NCBI GenBank assembly: GCA_001897375.1 | Contig: MKSU01000005.1 | Span: 124,001-188,000 of the forward strand | DNA from: Sphingomonas sp. 67-36 | GTDB taxonomy: Bacteria > Pseudomonadota > Alphaproteobacteria > Sphingomonadales > Sphingomonadaceae | Length of the DNA: 64,000 bases | Direction of reading: 5' to 3' | Part shown: positions 28,317 to 38,445 of the stretch, piece by piece | Position numbering within the stretch: position 1 is the stretch's first letter | Layout of the letters: each line of letters opens with the position of its first letter | Notes under the pieces: generated by a model | The model's input: the letters and a program-made list of their open reading frames with translations, nothing else | Told to the model about the DNA's origin: nothing | Database searches by the model: none | Made by a program: the position numbers and the translations under genes

Positions 28317-29340
28317 AATCGTCCTCGCCTCCGCCCATCTGGATCGTGCCGTCCTTGGCGAGGTTGCGCGCGATCTGGATGATCGCCTTCTGCGCCTCCA
28401 GCACTTCGGATAGCTTCATCGGGCCGCGCGCCTCCATCTCGTCGCGGATGCCGTCCGCCGCGCGGGCCGACATGCAGCCGAGGAAGCGGCTGCGCGCCGC
28501 TTCGTCCACGCCCTTCAGCGCGCGGGTCAGGATGTCGCCGTCGATGTTGCGGATCAGCGTGCCGAGGTTCTTGTCGTCCATGTCGAGCAGATTGTCGAAC
28601 ACGAACAGCGCCTCCTCGATCGCCTTGGCGGTTTCCTTGTCGAGCTTGAACAGCTTGGGCATCACGCGCTGCTCGGTCGCCTTGCGCGCGCTCTGCAGGA
28701 TCTTCGCCGCCTCGCGCGTGCCGCCGAGCTGCACCTGCGTCGCCTGCTGGCCCGCGCCGCTGCGGTTGGCGAGCATGTGGCGCAGCGTCTCCACCGCTTC
28801 GGGTGTGATCGGGCCGAGCTTGGCGATGCGATGCAGGATTTCGGGCTGGATCGCGTCGGGCAGCAATTCGAGCACCTGGCTGCCGACCGACGGATCGAGA
28901 TTGGCGATCAGCACGGCGGCGATCTGCGGATGTTCCTTCTCGATCATGCCGGCGATCTCGCTCGCGTCGAGCCAGTCGAGCAGGTCGATCTCGCACGCGG
29001 CTTCCGCCGGGGTGATGCGGGCGAGCACGCTGTCGGCCTTTTCCTGGCCGAGCGCGCGGTGCATCACCGCCTCGATCTTCGGGCGCGGGTCGAAGGCGAT
29101 GCCGGTGCGCTCGCGCGCGCGGCCGACGAAATCGTCGAGCACGCCTTCCACCTCCGCCTCGCTCACGTCGGCGACGGTGAACATCGCCTTGCCGAGCTGG
29201 CGCACCTCGTCGGGTTCCAGTTTCTGGAGGATGGCGGCGGCTTCCTCCTCGCCGACCAGCATCATCAGCACGGCGGCGCGCTCGACGCCGCTGAAGCTGC
29301 GGACGAGGGCGGTCGTGGGGGCGGTCGTCGGCGCGTTCAC
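28309..29340 (-). CDS. fliG: FliG, flagellar motor switch protein
   Basis: 343 residues with the three FliG domains: N-terminal (ERAAVLMMLVGEEEAAAILQKLEPDEVRQLG), middle EHPQ motif (MIEKEHPQIAAVLIANLD) and C-terminal torque domain (FVFDNLLDMDDKNLGTLIRNIDGDILTRALKGVDEAARSRFLGCMSARAADGIRDEMEARGPMKLSEV). The charged torque-helix residues (D, R, E) that contact the stator are present. It overlaps fliF by 4 bp. Confidence 0.96.
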   Translation of the reverse strand: MNAPTTAPTTALVRSFSGVERAAVLMMLVGEEEAAAILQKLEPDEVRQLGKAMFTVADVSEAEVEGVLDDFVGRARERTGIAFDPRPKIEAVMHRALGQEKADSVLARITPAEAACEIDLLDWLDASEIAGMIEKEHPQIAAVLIANLDPSVGSQVLELLPDAIQPEILHRIAKLGPITPEAVETLRHMLANRSGAGQQATQVQLGGTREAAKILQSARKATEQRVMPKLFKLDKETAKAIEEALFVFDNLLDMDDKNLGTLIRNIDGDILTRALKGVDEAARSRFLGCMSARAADGIRDEMEARGPMKLSEVLEAQKAIIQIARNLAKDGTIQMGGGEDDYV

Positions 29341-31055
29341 CGGCCGTCCGCCTTGATCATGTCGCGCACCGCCAGCGCGGCGCGGGCGGGATTGTCGCGG
29401 GTGAAGCCGCGCACCGCGCCGACGCGCTCCTCATAGCTTTGCGCGCTTTCGAGGTCGTCGATGCTGACCGGGCCGGTGACGCGGATGCCGCCTTCGGCCG
29501 CGCCGCCCTCGCCGGTGGCGCTGCCCATCGGCATCCCGTCCGGCCCCACCAGCGCCGGCCTGGCGCCGGGGGTGGAGGCTTCCTCGCGCTTCTTCATCAG
29601 CGCGGCGGCGAGCGGGCGGACGCCGAGCAGCAGCACCAGCAGCGCGATGACGATCGCGGTGAGGTTGCGCGCGATCATCGGCAGCCAGCTGTTGTCATAC
29701 CATTTCGGCCCGCTGGCGGCGTCGGCGGCATCGGCGAACTTCTTGCTGATGACGGTGACATTGTCCTGCCGGCTGGCGTCGAAGCCGACCGCCGACTTCA
29801 CCAGATCGGTGATCTGGCCGATCTCCATCGCGGTGCGCCGGCCTTTTTCCGGTTCGCGCAGCAGGACGGCGACGGACAGCCGCTTGATCCCGCCCGGCGC
29901 GGCGCGCGTCACCGAGACTTCCTTGCCGAGGTCGTAGGCGCGCTGGAACTGGTCGGACTGTTTGTTCGCGTCGGGCGCGGGGCCGCCGGCGACCGGGGTC
30001 GGCGAGGCGGCCGGTTGCGGCTGGCCGCTGTCGCCGGTCGCGGGCTGCGGCTTCTGCAACATGCTGGCCGGGGGCGGGGTGTTGCTCAGCGCGCCGGGGA
30101 TGCCGCCGGGCGTCGGCGTTCCGTTCGTCGCCTGATTCCCCGTCCAGTTCCCCGCCTCGGCGCGCAGGGCGCCCTGCTTGTCGTAGCTTTCGCGCGTCGC
30201 CTGCGTCTCGTCGAGGTTGACGTCGGCCTGCACCTCGGCGGTGAAATTGCCCGCGCCGACCAGCGGCGTCAGGAGCTGGAGGAGCTGCTGGCGATATTTG
30301 TCTTCGATCTGGCGCTGGAAACGGATACGCTGCTCGCTGCCATTGTCCACCTGGCCGCCGGACTTGGACAGCAACGCGCCCATCTGGTCGACCACCGTGA
30401 CATTGTCCGGCTTCATCCCCGGCACCGACGAGGCAACGAGGTTGACGATCGAGGCGACCTGCGCGTCGGATAGCGACCGCCCCGGCTGGAGCTTCAGCAC
30501 CACCGAGGCGGAGGGCGCGGCATTGTCGCGCACGAACACGCTGGCTTCGGGCGTCGCGAGATGCACGCGCGCCTCGACCACCGCGTCGATCTCCTGGATC
30601 GAGCGTGCGATCTCCGTCTCGCGCGCCTGCCGCAGCCGCTCGCCTTCCACCGCGCGGGACACGCCCATCGGAAGCTGGTCGAGGATGGCGTAGCCGGCGG
30701 GCGCGGTCTTGGGCAGGCCCTGCCCGGCGAGCAGCATCCGCGCCTTGGCGAAATCCTCGTCCGCAACCGTGATCGAATCCGTGCCGGTATCGACATGGCT
30801 CTTGATGTTCGCGGCGGTCAGCGCGGAGGTGACAGCGGCCTTGTCGCCGTCGGCCAGGCCGGAGAACAAAGTCTTCTGCGGCGGCGTCGACAGCATCGAC
30901 CAGGCAAGCGCGGCCGCGCCGATCAGGCCGATCAGCAAGGCCATCGGCCCGGCACGGCGCACCGCGGGCTGCGCGAGCATGCCCTGGATCTGCCGGAGCG
31001 GATTGGCGAACCTCTCGGGAATCACCGGGTTTGCGGGGGTAAGTGCGTTGGCCAT
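29337..31055 (-). CDS. fliF: FliF, flagellar MS-ring protein
   Basis: 572 residues, typical length. Two transmembrane segments (about 38-56 and 462-480) flank the periplasmic ring-building motifs (LFSGLADGDKAAVTSALTAANI, RVHLATPEASVFVRDNAAPSASVVL). The C-terminal FliG-binding tail (QSYEERVGAVRGFTRDNPARAALAVRDMIK) is intact. The gene starts 3 bp after fliE. Confidence 0.96.
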   Translation of the reverse strand: MANALTPANPVIPERFANPLRQIQGMLAQPAVRRAGPMALLIGLIGAAALAWSMLSTPPQKTLFSGLADGDKAAVTSALTAANIKSHVDTGTDSITVADEDFAKARMLLAGQGLPKTAPAGYAILDQLPMGVSRAVEGERLRQARETEIARSIQEIDAVVEARVHLATPEASVFVRDNAAPSASVVLKLQPGRSLSDAQVASIVNLVASSVPGMKPDNVTVVDQMGALLSKSGGQVDNGSEQRIRFQRQIEDKYRQQLLQLLTPLVGAGNFTAEVQADVNLDETQATRESYDKQGALRAEAGNWTGNQATNGTPTPGGIPGALSNTPPPASMLQKPQPATGDSGQPQPAASPTPVAGGPAPDANKQSDQFQRAYDLGKEVSVTRAAPGGIKRLSVAVLLREPEKGRRTAMEIGQITDLVKSAVGFDASRQDNVTVISKKFADAADAASGPKWYDNSWLPMIARNLTAIVIALLVLLLGVRPLAAALMKKREEASTPGARPALVGPDGMPMGSATGEGGAAEGGIRVTGPVSIDDLESAQSYEERVGAVRGFTRDNPARAALAVRDMIKADGR

Positions 31056-31058
31056 ATC

Positions 31059-31417
31059 TTACACCGGCATGCTCATGATGTCCTTGTAGGCGGACAGGAT
31101 CTTGTTGCGGACCTGCAGCGTCGCCTCGAAGCCGACCGAGGCTTCCTGACGCGCCAGCATCACCTTGGCGATGTCGACGGTCTCGCCGCGCTCATAGGAT
31201 TCGGAGAGGGCGGACGCTTTTTGTTGCGTGTCGTTGACCTTGGAGAGCGCGCTCTCCATCGACTGCGCGAAGCTGGTCGACGGGGCGGCGGTGGAGGTGC
31301 CGCCGGCCTGCGGCGCGCCGATCGACTCGCTGGCGCGCGACAGCGCCTGGTTGCGCTCCAGGATCTGCGCGCGCAGCGCCATCACCCGGTCGATGCCGCC
31401 GAGGCTGTCGATGCCGC

Positions 31418-31421
<4 letters not shown>
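31059..31421 (-). CDS. fliE: FliE, flagellar hook-basal body adaptor
   Basis: 120 residues. The conserved C-terminal helix pair is clear (SFAQSMESALSKVNDTQQKASALSESYERGETVDIAKVMLARQEASVGFEATLQVRNKILSAYKDIMSMPV). FliE joins the MS ring to the rod and is the first exported component. The start overlaps the stop of the sigma-54 activator gene by 4 bp. Confidence 0.94.
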
Positions 31422-32677
<1,256 letters not shown>

Positions 32678-32867
32678 TTTCCCCCTCGTTCCCTGTGCGA
32701 TCGAAACTGCGGGAAAAAGGTTAACGAGCGGTATAGGACGTTGCCGGCCGGCAGATTTTTTCCGGGCGCGCGCGGCCGCTGCGTGCCCCCGTGCGCAAGC
32801 GTATGCGGCGCGCGCGCGTGTCCGCACATTGGCCGGGGGACGGCGGAATTTTTTTGCAGGCGAGTGC

Positions 32868-32894
32868 TAAATCGCGCCGGCGCCCGGTCGTTTC
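32868..32894 (+). promoter_or_regulatory. Candidate sigma-28 (FliA) promoter for flagellin
   Basis: TAAA (32868-32871), 15 bp, GTCGTTTC (32887-32894). The spacing and the CGTTT core match the flgM and fliD candidates. The predicted leader is about 60 bases with GGAGAA at 32953-32958 before the flagellin ATG. Confidence 0.6.
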
Positions 32895-32963
32895 GGGTGG
32901 TGACGGCCCGGCCATCCGCACATCGGGGGGCGGCGGACCCGTCAGCCACGACGGAGAACGATT

Positions 32964-33794
32964 ATGACGGTTATCGCAACCAACACCGCCGCAATGCGCG
33001 CCACTGCGGCCTCGGTCAGCGCCAACAGCGCGCTTTCGACCGCGATGGAGCGCCTTTCGACGGGCAAGCGCATCAACTCGGCCAAGGACGACGCCGCCGG
33101 CCTCGCCATCGCCGCGTCGATGACCTCGCAGATCCGCGGCATGAGCCAGGGCATCCGCAACGCCAATGACGGCATCTCGATGGCGCAGACCGCCGAAGGC
33201 GCGCTGGACGAAGTGACCAACATGCTCCAGCGTATGCGCGAACTGGCGGTGCAGGCCGGTAACGACACCTATTCGAGCGACGACAAGGCGAATATCGCCA
33301 AGGAGCAGAAGGCGCTCGCCACCCAGATCGACTCTGTGCTGAAGAACACCGTGTTCAACAACCAGCATCTGTTCGACGGCACGGCCGGCACGAGCGGGAC
33401 GGTGACGATCCAGGCGGGTGCGAACTCGTCCGACACGGTGACGCTGGACCTGTCCACGGACCTGACCGCTTCCAGCAGCAAGACCACCACGGTCACCGCC
33501 GCCGCCAGCGACACGACGCCGATCACCGATCTGTCGCAGTTCGACGATGCGATCACCGAGATCTCCGGAACCCGTGCTGGCCTCGGCGCTTCGCAGAACC
33601 AGCTCGAATCGGCGGTCAACAACCTGACGTCGAACGTCACCAACCTGTCCGACGCGCAGAGCCGGATCGAGGACGCCGATTTCTCGACCGAATCGACCAA
33701 CCTCGCCAAGGCGCAGATCCTGAGCCAGGCGTCCACCGCGATGCTCGCGCAAGCCAATCAGTCGCAGCAGGGCGTGCTGAAGCTGCTCCAGTAA
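32964..33794 (+). CDS. fliC: Flagellin
   Basis: 276 residues. Conserved D0/D1 N-terminal ([46 protein letters not shown]) and C-terminal halves ([35 protein letters not shown]...GVLKLLQ) are joined by a short Thr/Ser-rich middle (about 145-195). D2/D3 surface domains are therefore essentially absent. GGAGAA gives a good ribosome site. The gene has its own promoter and a strong terminator, so it is monocistronic. It is divergent from the activator gene. Confidence 0.97.
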   Translation: MTVIATNTAAMRATAASVSANSALSTAMERLSTGKRINSAKDDAAGLAIAASMTSQIRGMSQGIRNANDGISMAQTAEGALDEVTNMLQRMRELAVQAGNDTYSSDDKANIAKEQKALATQIDSVLKNTVFNNQHLFDGTAGTSGTVTIQAGANSSDTVTLDLSTDLTASSSKTTTVTAAASDTTPITDLSQFDDAITEISGTRAGLGASQNQLESAVNNLTSNVTNLSDAQSRIEDADFSTESTNLAKAQILSQASTAMLAQANQSQQGVLKLLQ

Positions 33795-33847
33795 GCGAGT
33801 GATCGGTTTCGGCGCCGCCCCCCCAAAGGGTGTCGGAGCCGATTGCG

Positions 33848-33880
33848 AACCCCGGCAGCCGCAAGGTTGCCGGGGTTTTC
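33848..33880 (+). terminator. Rho-independent terminator after flagellin
   Basis: A perfect 10-bp stem AACCCCGGCA / TGCCGGGGTT (33848-33857 and 33868-33877) with a 10-base loop, running into TTTTC and then TTTG. It lies 54 bp after the flagellin stop. Confidence 0.88.
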
Positions 33881-33988
33881 GTTTGTGGGAATAGGGATGA
33901 CAAGAAGCTCCCCTTTTCTCGAGGAAAGACCGGGGGGCAGTGCCGCAGGCGAATGTCCCGGTGAAACGGTGCCTCCTCCGGCCCTGAG

Positions 33989-34738
33989 TTAGCGCGGCGT
34001 CAGGGCCTTCTTCAGTCTCGCGTGCGCGGCGGCCTTGATCTGGCACACGCGCGCGGCGCCGACGCCCAGCACCTGCCCGATCTCCTCGAGGTTCAGTTCC
34101 TCGACGTGATAGAGGTGGATCACCAGCCGCTCCCGCTCGGGCAGCGCGGCGACCGCGTCGGTCAGCAGGTCGCGCACCTCGCCTTCGGCGAGTTGGTCGA
34201 ATGCGCTCGGCTCGTCGCTGGCGAACCAGGGCTGGTCGTCGGCATAGACCTCGTCGATCGGATCGAAGCGCACCGCCTCGGCGGTGGCATATTCGGCGCG
34301 GAGCTTCTCCACCGTCACGCCCAGCCGCGCGGCCGTCTCGCCGTCGGTCGGGGCGCGGCCAAGCTCGCCCGCGAGCTGCCCGGTCACGCGCTGATAGTCG
34401 CGGCGGCGGCGGATCGCGCCGCGCGTCATCGCGGCGTGGCGGCGCAGTTCGTCGATCATCGCGCCGCGTAGCCGCGTCGTGAGATATTGCCGGAACGTCA
34501 CCTGCCCGCGATCCTCGAACGCGGCGGCTGCCTCGACCAGCGCGACGAGGCCGACCTGCACGAGATCCTCCACCTCCACCGCCGTCGAGACGCTGCCGTG
34601 GACATGCCACGCCAGCCGCCGGACAAGCGGCAGATGCTCGTGGACCAGCGCATTCTCGTCCTTCACGCGCGCGCGCGGACTATAAGTGAGCGGAGCGGCG
34701 CCGGCGAAGGCGTCGCGGTGCGGCAGCTCGGCGCTCAT
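33989..34738 (-). CDS. fliA: FliA, sigma-28 factor for late flagellar genes
   Basis: 249 residues. Region 2 (NALVHEHLPLVRRLAWHVHGSVSTAVEVEDLVQVGLVALVEAAAAF, TFRQYLTTRLRGAMIDELRR) and region 4 (LPERERLVIHLYHVEELNLEEIGQVLGVGAARVCQIKAAAHARLKKAL) are intact with a region 3 between. The start overlaps the flhA stop (ATGA). It is transcribed from the sigma-54 promoter upstream of the transglycosylase, which makes it the middle step of the cascade; FlgM, encoded nearby, is its antagonist. Confidence 0.94.
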   Translation of the reverse strand: MSAELPHRDAFAGAAPLTYSPRARVKDENALVHEHLPLVRRLAWHVHGSVSTAVEVEDLVQVGLVALVEAAAAFEDRGQVTFRQYLTTRLRGAMIDELRRHAAMTRGAIRRRRDYQRVTGQLAGELGRAPTDGETAARLGVTVEKLRAEYATAEAVRFDPIDEVYADDQPWFASDEPSAFDQLAEGEVRDLLTDAVAALPERERLVIHLYHVEELNLEEIGQVLGVGAARVCQIKAAAHARLKKALTPR

Positions 34739-36795
34739 GCGGGCAGCGCTTCCGGCGCGCCGATAATGGCGACGACTTCGACGGCCTTGTCTTCCGGTAC
34801 TTCGAAGAAGCTCATGACAGGGGTATCCGGCAGCACGGTTTTGACGAGTTTGCGGATCGCGACGCGGATCGCCGGCTGGACGACCAGCGCGAACGGCTTC
34901 GCTTCGTTGATGAGCGGCTGGGCGGCGCGTTGCAGCGCATCGACGATGCGGCGGCCGAGGTCCGGCTCGATCACATGCCGGCGCGACGGATCGCCGCGCA
35001 CCGCCTGGCCCAGCAGGCCTTCTAGCTGACCCTCCAGCGTCATCACGCGCAGCGGCTCGCGCACGCCGCACAGCTTCTGGATGATCAGCGGGCCGAGTTC
35101 GGGCCGGATCAGCTCGACGATCTCCTCGGCGTCCTGCGTCTTCTGCGCGACGACCGCGATCGCGGAGGCGATGCGGCGGAACTCCCGGAGCGGCACGCCC
35201 TCGGCGAGCAGGCTGCGCAGCACCGTCGTCAACGTCGTGATCGGCAACGGCTGCGGCGAGAGCGAGGCGACGAGCTGCGGGTTGCGCTCCTTGAGGCCGT
35301 CGAGCAGCGCCTGCGTCTCGTCGGCGCTCAGCAGGTCGGCGGCATTGGCGCCGAGGACGTGGTTGAGGTGCGTCGCGATGACGGTGCCCGAATCGACCAC
35401 CAGATAGCCGGCGCCGGTCGCGGCGTCGGCGTCGCCCGGCGCGATCCATGTCGCGTCGAGGCCGAAGGTCGGGTCCTTCGCCTTCTTGCCCTTGAGGTCG
35501 CCGAAGCCGGTGCCGGTGTCGAGCGCCAGCATCTCGTCGGGCGAGACCTGATCCTCGCCGAGCACCACGCCGCCGACCAGCAGGCGATAGGTATAAGGCG
35601 CGAGGTTGATGTCGTCGCGCACCTTCACCTGCGGCACGACGAAGCCGAGTTCCTTGGAGAGCTGACGCCTGACGCCGGTGATCCGCGACATCAGCGGGCT
35701 GCCCTTGCGCTCGTCGACCAGCGGCACGAGGCCGTAGCCGATATCGAGGTTTATCATCATCCCGTCGGTCACCTCGTCCCAGCCGATGCGGGACTGGTCG
35801 ACCGGCTCGGGCGTCACTTCCGTCACCGGGGCGGGGCGGTTGGCGATCTGGCGCAGCTTCCACGCGGTGAAGCCGGCGATCGCGGCGGCGGGCAGGATCA
35901 CCAGATGCGGCATCCCCGGCAGCACGCCGAGCAGGAACAGGATTCCCGCCACCGGCGTCCAGGTGCGCGGCGATCCGAACTGGCTGCCGATCTGGCCGGC
36001 GAGGTCCTTGTCGGATGAGACGCGGGTGACGATCGCGGCGGCGGCGATCGACAGCATCAGGCTGGGAAGCTGCGCGACGAGCGCGTCGCCGATCGCGAGC
36101 AGGGTATAGCCCTTCGCCGCCGCGCCGATCGACATGCCGTGGCTTACGGGTCCGAGGATCAGTCCGCCGACGATGTTCGCCGCGAGGATCAGGATGGCGG
36201 CGATCGCGTCGCCCTTCACGAACTTGGACGAACCGTCCATCGATCCGTAGAAATCCGCCTCGGTCGCCACCTCGACGCGGCGCTTCTTGGCCTCGTCCGG
36301 GGTGATGAGGCCGGCGTTTAGATCGGCGTCGATCGCCATCTGCTTGCCGGGCAGCGCGTCGAGGGTGAAGCGCGCCGACACTTCGGAGACGCGGCCGGCG
36401 CCCTTGGTCACCACGATCAGGTTGATGATCATCAGGATCGCGAAGACGAAGATGCCGACGACATAGTCGCCGCCGATCAGGAAGGTGCCGAACGCCTCGA
36501 TCACATGGCCGGCGGCGCTCTCCCCCTCATGCCCGTGCACCAGCACGACGCGGGTGGAGGCGACGTTGAGGCCGAGCCGGAACAGGGTGGCGAACAGCAG
36601 CACCGTCGGGAAGGCGGAGAAGTCGAGCGGCTTCTGCGCGTTCAACGCCACCATCAGCACCGCGAGGCTGATCGCGATATTGGCGACGAAGAACACGTCG
36701 AGCAGCGCCGCCGGGATCGGCACCACCATCACGACGACCAGCAGCAGGATCGCCAGCGGCAGCGCGGCGGCGCGGGGATTGCCGAGGAACTTCAT
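34735..36795 (-). CDS. flhA: FlhA, flagellar export component
   Basis: 686 residues. The membrane half (about 1-330) has eight hydrophobic segments and the conserved cytoplasmic FHIPEP-type loop (KPLDFSAFPTVLLFATLFRLGLNVASTRVVL, GDYVVGIFVFAILMIINLIVVTKGAGRVSEVSARFTLDALPGKQMAIDADLNAG). The cytoplasmic domain (about 350-686) is the docking platform for chaperone-substrate complexes. It lies 6 bp after the transglycosylase gene. Confidence 0.96.
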   Translation of the reverse strand: MKFLGNPRAAALPLAILLLVVVMVVPIPAALLDVFFVANIAISLAVLMVALNAQKPLDFSAFPTVLLFATLFRLGLNVASTRVVLVHGHEGESAAGHVIEAFGTFLIGGDYVVGIFVFAILMIINLIVVTKGAGRVSEVSARFTLDALPGKQMAIDADLNAGLITPDEAKKRRVEVATEADFYGSMDGSSKFVKGDAIAAILILAANIVGGLILGPVSHGMSIGAAAKGYTLLAIGDALVAQLPSLMLSIAAAAIVTRVSSDKDLAGQIGSQFGSPRTWTPVAGILFLLGVLPGMPHLVILPAAAIAGFTAWKLRQIANRPAPVTEVTPEPVDQSRIGWDEVTDGMMINLDIGYGLVPLVDERKGSPLMSRITGVRRQLSKELGFVVPQVKVRDDINLAPYTYRLLVGGVVLGEDQVSPDEMLALDTGTGFGDLKGKKAKDPTFGLDATWIAPGDADAATGAGYLVVDSGTVIATHLNHVLGANAADLLSADETQALLDGLKERNPQLVASLSPQPLPITTLTTVLRSLLAEGVPLREFRRIASAIAVVAQKTQDAEEIVELIRPELGPLIIQKLCGVREPLRVMTLEGQLEGLLGQAVRGDPSRRHVIEPDLGRRIVDALQRAAQPLINEAKPFALVVQPAIRVAIRKLVKTVLPDTPVMSFFEVPEDKAVEVVAIIGAPEALPA

Positions 36796-36801
36796 CGCGG
36801 C

Positions 36802-37656
36802 TTAGCCCCCCATCCGTGCGAGCATCATATAGGCCAGCCGGGCGGTGTCCGGCGTCGGGCGCAGCAGGCTCGCCGCCTGCGCCTGCGCACCGCGCGCGCC
36901 GAGCGCGGCGCTGGCCCAGCTCAGCGCGTCGGTCGCGCTCTGGTTCGCGCCGGTGACGACGGTGGCGCCGTCCATGTCGAGTGCCTGCGCGGCGAACTGC
37001 ATGGCCGGCAATCCGTTGCCGGTATTGCCGGCATTGCCGCTGCCGTCCCCCAGCTTGGCGGCGAAGCGCTGGTAGACGTCGGCCAGTGATCGCGCGCTGC
37101 CGTCGCTGTTGTAGAACACGCCGCGATTGGCGCGCGCGGCGGCCGGGAACAGGCCGGCGGCGCTGGTGCCGGGGTTGCTCTGCATGTTGGCGAGGAAGCG
37201 CCGCGCGCCGCCCAGCCCAAGGAAATGCGCCATATAGAGGTCGGTGCCGGTCGCCTCGCGGCCGGTGGCGCTTTCCAGCGCGTCCTTGTTGTCGGAGGCG
37301 TGCTCGGCGGCCATTGCGGAGGCGATCTCCGGGTTGTTGCGCAGGGCAAGGATCGCCTGTTTCGTCGCGCTGTCGCTGACCGTCATGCGGCCGGACGCGT
37401 TGCGACTGATCGCGTCGGCGGCCCAGCCGAGGCCGTATTCGCTGCCGTGCTGCTTCATCACCGACAGCCAGCTCTGCTCGACGAACTGGTACAGCCCGCG
37501 CGCCGAGGAGGTCGTAGCGGAAGCGCTGGCGTTGAGGCCGCTTTCGACCTTCGCCTGGCCGAGCAGATAGTCGAAATCGATCCCGGTGCGCGCAGCCGCC
37601 CGCTGGATCGCGGACTGGATACGGCCGGAGTTCGAGGCAATGGCGTTGACGGTCAT
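36802..37656 (-). CDS. Lytic transglycosylase (SLT domain), flagellum-associated
   Basis: 284 residues. The family-1 transglycosylase signature is at the N-terminus: catalytic E38 in AKVESGLN, then SSARGLYQFVEQSWL. A helical domain and an Ala/Gly-rich C-terminus follow. It should open peptidoglycan for the rod, the job done by the muramidase half of FlgJ in enterics; the FlgJ here lacks that half. No Sec signal peptide is seen (MTVNAIASNSGRIQSAIQRA), so export through the flagellar apparatus itself is likely. It heads an operon with flhA and fliA behind a sigma-54 promoter. Confidence 0.88.
   Translation of the reverse strand: MTVNAIASNSGRIQSAIQRAAARTGIDFDYLLGQAKVESGLNASASATTSSARGLYQFVEQSWLSVMKQHGSEYGLGWAADAISRNASGRMTVSDSATKQAILALRNNPEIASAMAAEHASDNKDALESATGREATGTDLYMAHFLGLGGARRFLANMQSNPGTSAAGLFPAAARANRGVFYNSDGSARSLADVYQRFAAKLGDGSGNAGNTGNGLPAMQFAAQALDMDGATVVTGANQSATDALSWASAALGARGAQAQAASLLRPTPDTARLAYMMLARMGG
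37005..37022. promoter_or_regulatory. CGGCAA-N4-TTGCCG palindrome in the transglycosylase gene
   Basis: CCGGCAA-TCCG-TTGCCGG with 7-bp perfect arms, the same core and spacing as the sites at 25603 and 40248. It is about 660 bp downstream of the operon's predicted start site. It encodes a Gly-Asn-Gly-Leu stretch, so codon content may partly explain it. Confidence 0.3.
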
Positions 37657-37691
37657 CGTGCTGCGTCGGTTCCCTGTTCGGGATTAACACA

Positions 37692-37706
37692 GCAAGGATC
37701 GTGCCA
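37692..37706 (-). promoter_or_regulatory. Sigma-54 promoter for the transglycosylase-flhA-fliA operon
   Basis: Minus strand reads TGGCACG-ATCC-TTGC, an exact match to the -24/-12 consensus. The predicted start is near 37680, giving a 24-base leader to the ATG at 37656. Confidence 0.88.
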
Positions 37707-37745
37707 ATTCGTTAACCAACCCGCCCGCCAACGCGGCGGCGGGGA

Positions 37746-38060
37746 TCAGGCGTAGGCGGCGACCGGCCCGCGCCGATAGGCGTTGCCGCCCTCGCCGCTC
37801 AGCATCTGGAGCCGGCGGCGGACGTTGGCGGCCATCAGGTTGACGTAGATGCGGCACGTCTCGTTGAGCCGGTCCGCCTCGCTCGCCAGTTCCCGAAGCT
37901 CGGGGCCGGCGGGGCCGTCGCCGAGCGCGCGGAGCGTTTCGATCGCGGCGAGCTTGTCCGCCGTCGCGCGTTCCAGCCCGGCGATGTCGTTCGCCTTCAG
38001 CGCCGCGATCTCGGCATGGAGCGTCTCGATCACGCGGATCAGTGCGTCACGCCGGGTCAT
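37746..38060 (-). CDS. flgN: FlgN-like export chaperone
   Basis: 104 residues, fully helical (LIRVIETLHAEIAALKANDIAGLERATADKLAAIETL, then LNETCRIYVNLMAANVRRRLQML), with size and heptad pattern of FlgN, the chaperone of the hook-filament junction proteins FlgK and FlgL. The assignment depends mainly on its place after flgM (14-bp overlap), the classical gene pair. Confidence 0.82.
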   Translation of the reverse strand: MTRRDALIRVIETLHAEIAALKANDIAGLERATADKLAAIETLRALGDGPAGPELRELASEADRLNETCRIYVNLMAANVRRRLQMLSGEGGNAYRRGPVAAYA

Positions 38061-38349
38061 TGGACAGCCAGTCGTAGCGCAGCGCGATCAGCCGGTCGGC
38101 GAGCGTCGCTGGGGAAATCGGGAAAGTGCCGTTCGCCAATGCTTCCTTGATCCGCTTCACGCGATCCGCATCGACCGGCGGTTTCGTGGCGAGCTGCGAG
38201 GCGAGCGTCTGCGGCTGCCGGCTCTGCGACACCGAGGTATCGGACTGGCTGGAGACCGCCGGCACCGCATCGGGAGCCTGGACGCGCACGACCGGCACGA
38301 CCGGCAGGTCGTTTGTCGTGACAGGCTTCGCGCCGATCGAATCCACCAT
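38047..38349 (-). CDS. flgM: FlgM, anti-sigma-28 factor
   Basis: 100 residues with a disordered N-terminus and the FlgM C-terminal sigma-binding helices (VDADRVKRIKEALANGTFPISPATLADRLIALRYDWL). FlgM holds FliA inactive until it is exported through the finished hook. It has its own sigma-28 promoter, so it is under feedback control by FliA, as in enterics. AAAGGTG serves as ribosome site. Confidence 0.9.
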   Translation of the reverse strand: MVDSIGAKPVTTNDLPVVPVVRVQAPDAVPAVSSQSDTSVSQSRQPQTLASQLATKPPVDADRVKRIKEALANGTFPISPATLADRLIALRYDWLSNDPA

Positions 38350-38382
38350 GTCCGCACCTTTCCGGTTTCGCTGACATGGCGA

Positions 38383-38409
38383 TAAACGGCGGCTTGCGGA
38401 AAAGTTTTA
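38383..38409 (-). promoter_or_regulatory. Sigma-28 (FliA) promoter for flgM-flgN
   Basis: TAAA (38409-38406), exactly 15 bp, GCCGTTTA (38390-38383), matching GCCGATAA at six of eight bases. The predicted start is about 27 bases before the flgM ATG, with AAAGGTG inside that leader. It lies in the 96-bp gap after flgA, which holds nothing else evident. Confidence 0.75.
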
Positions 38410-38445
38410 GAAACTTTTTTCGCGGCGCCGGGGCAAGGGACGACA

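Noticed and set aside
32830-32857. Sigma-54 promoter upstream of flagellin
   Set aside because: TGGCC-N-GGC and GG-N9-GC combinations are present but no TTGC at the right spacing; the sigma-28 match is better.
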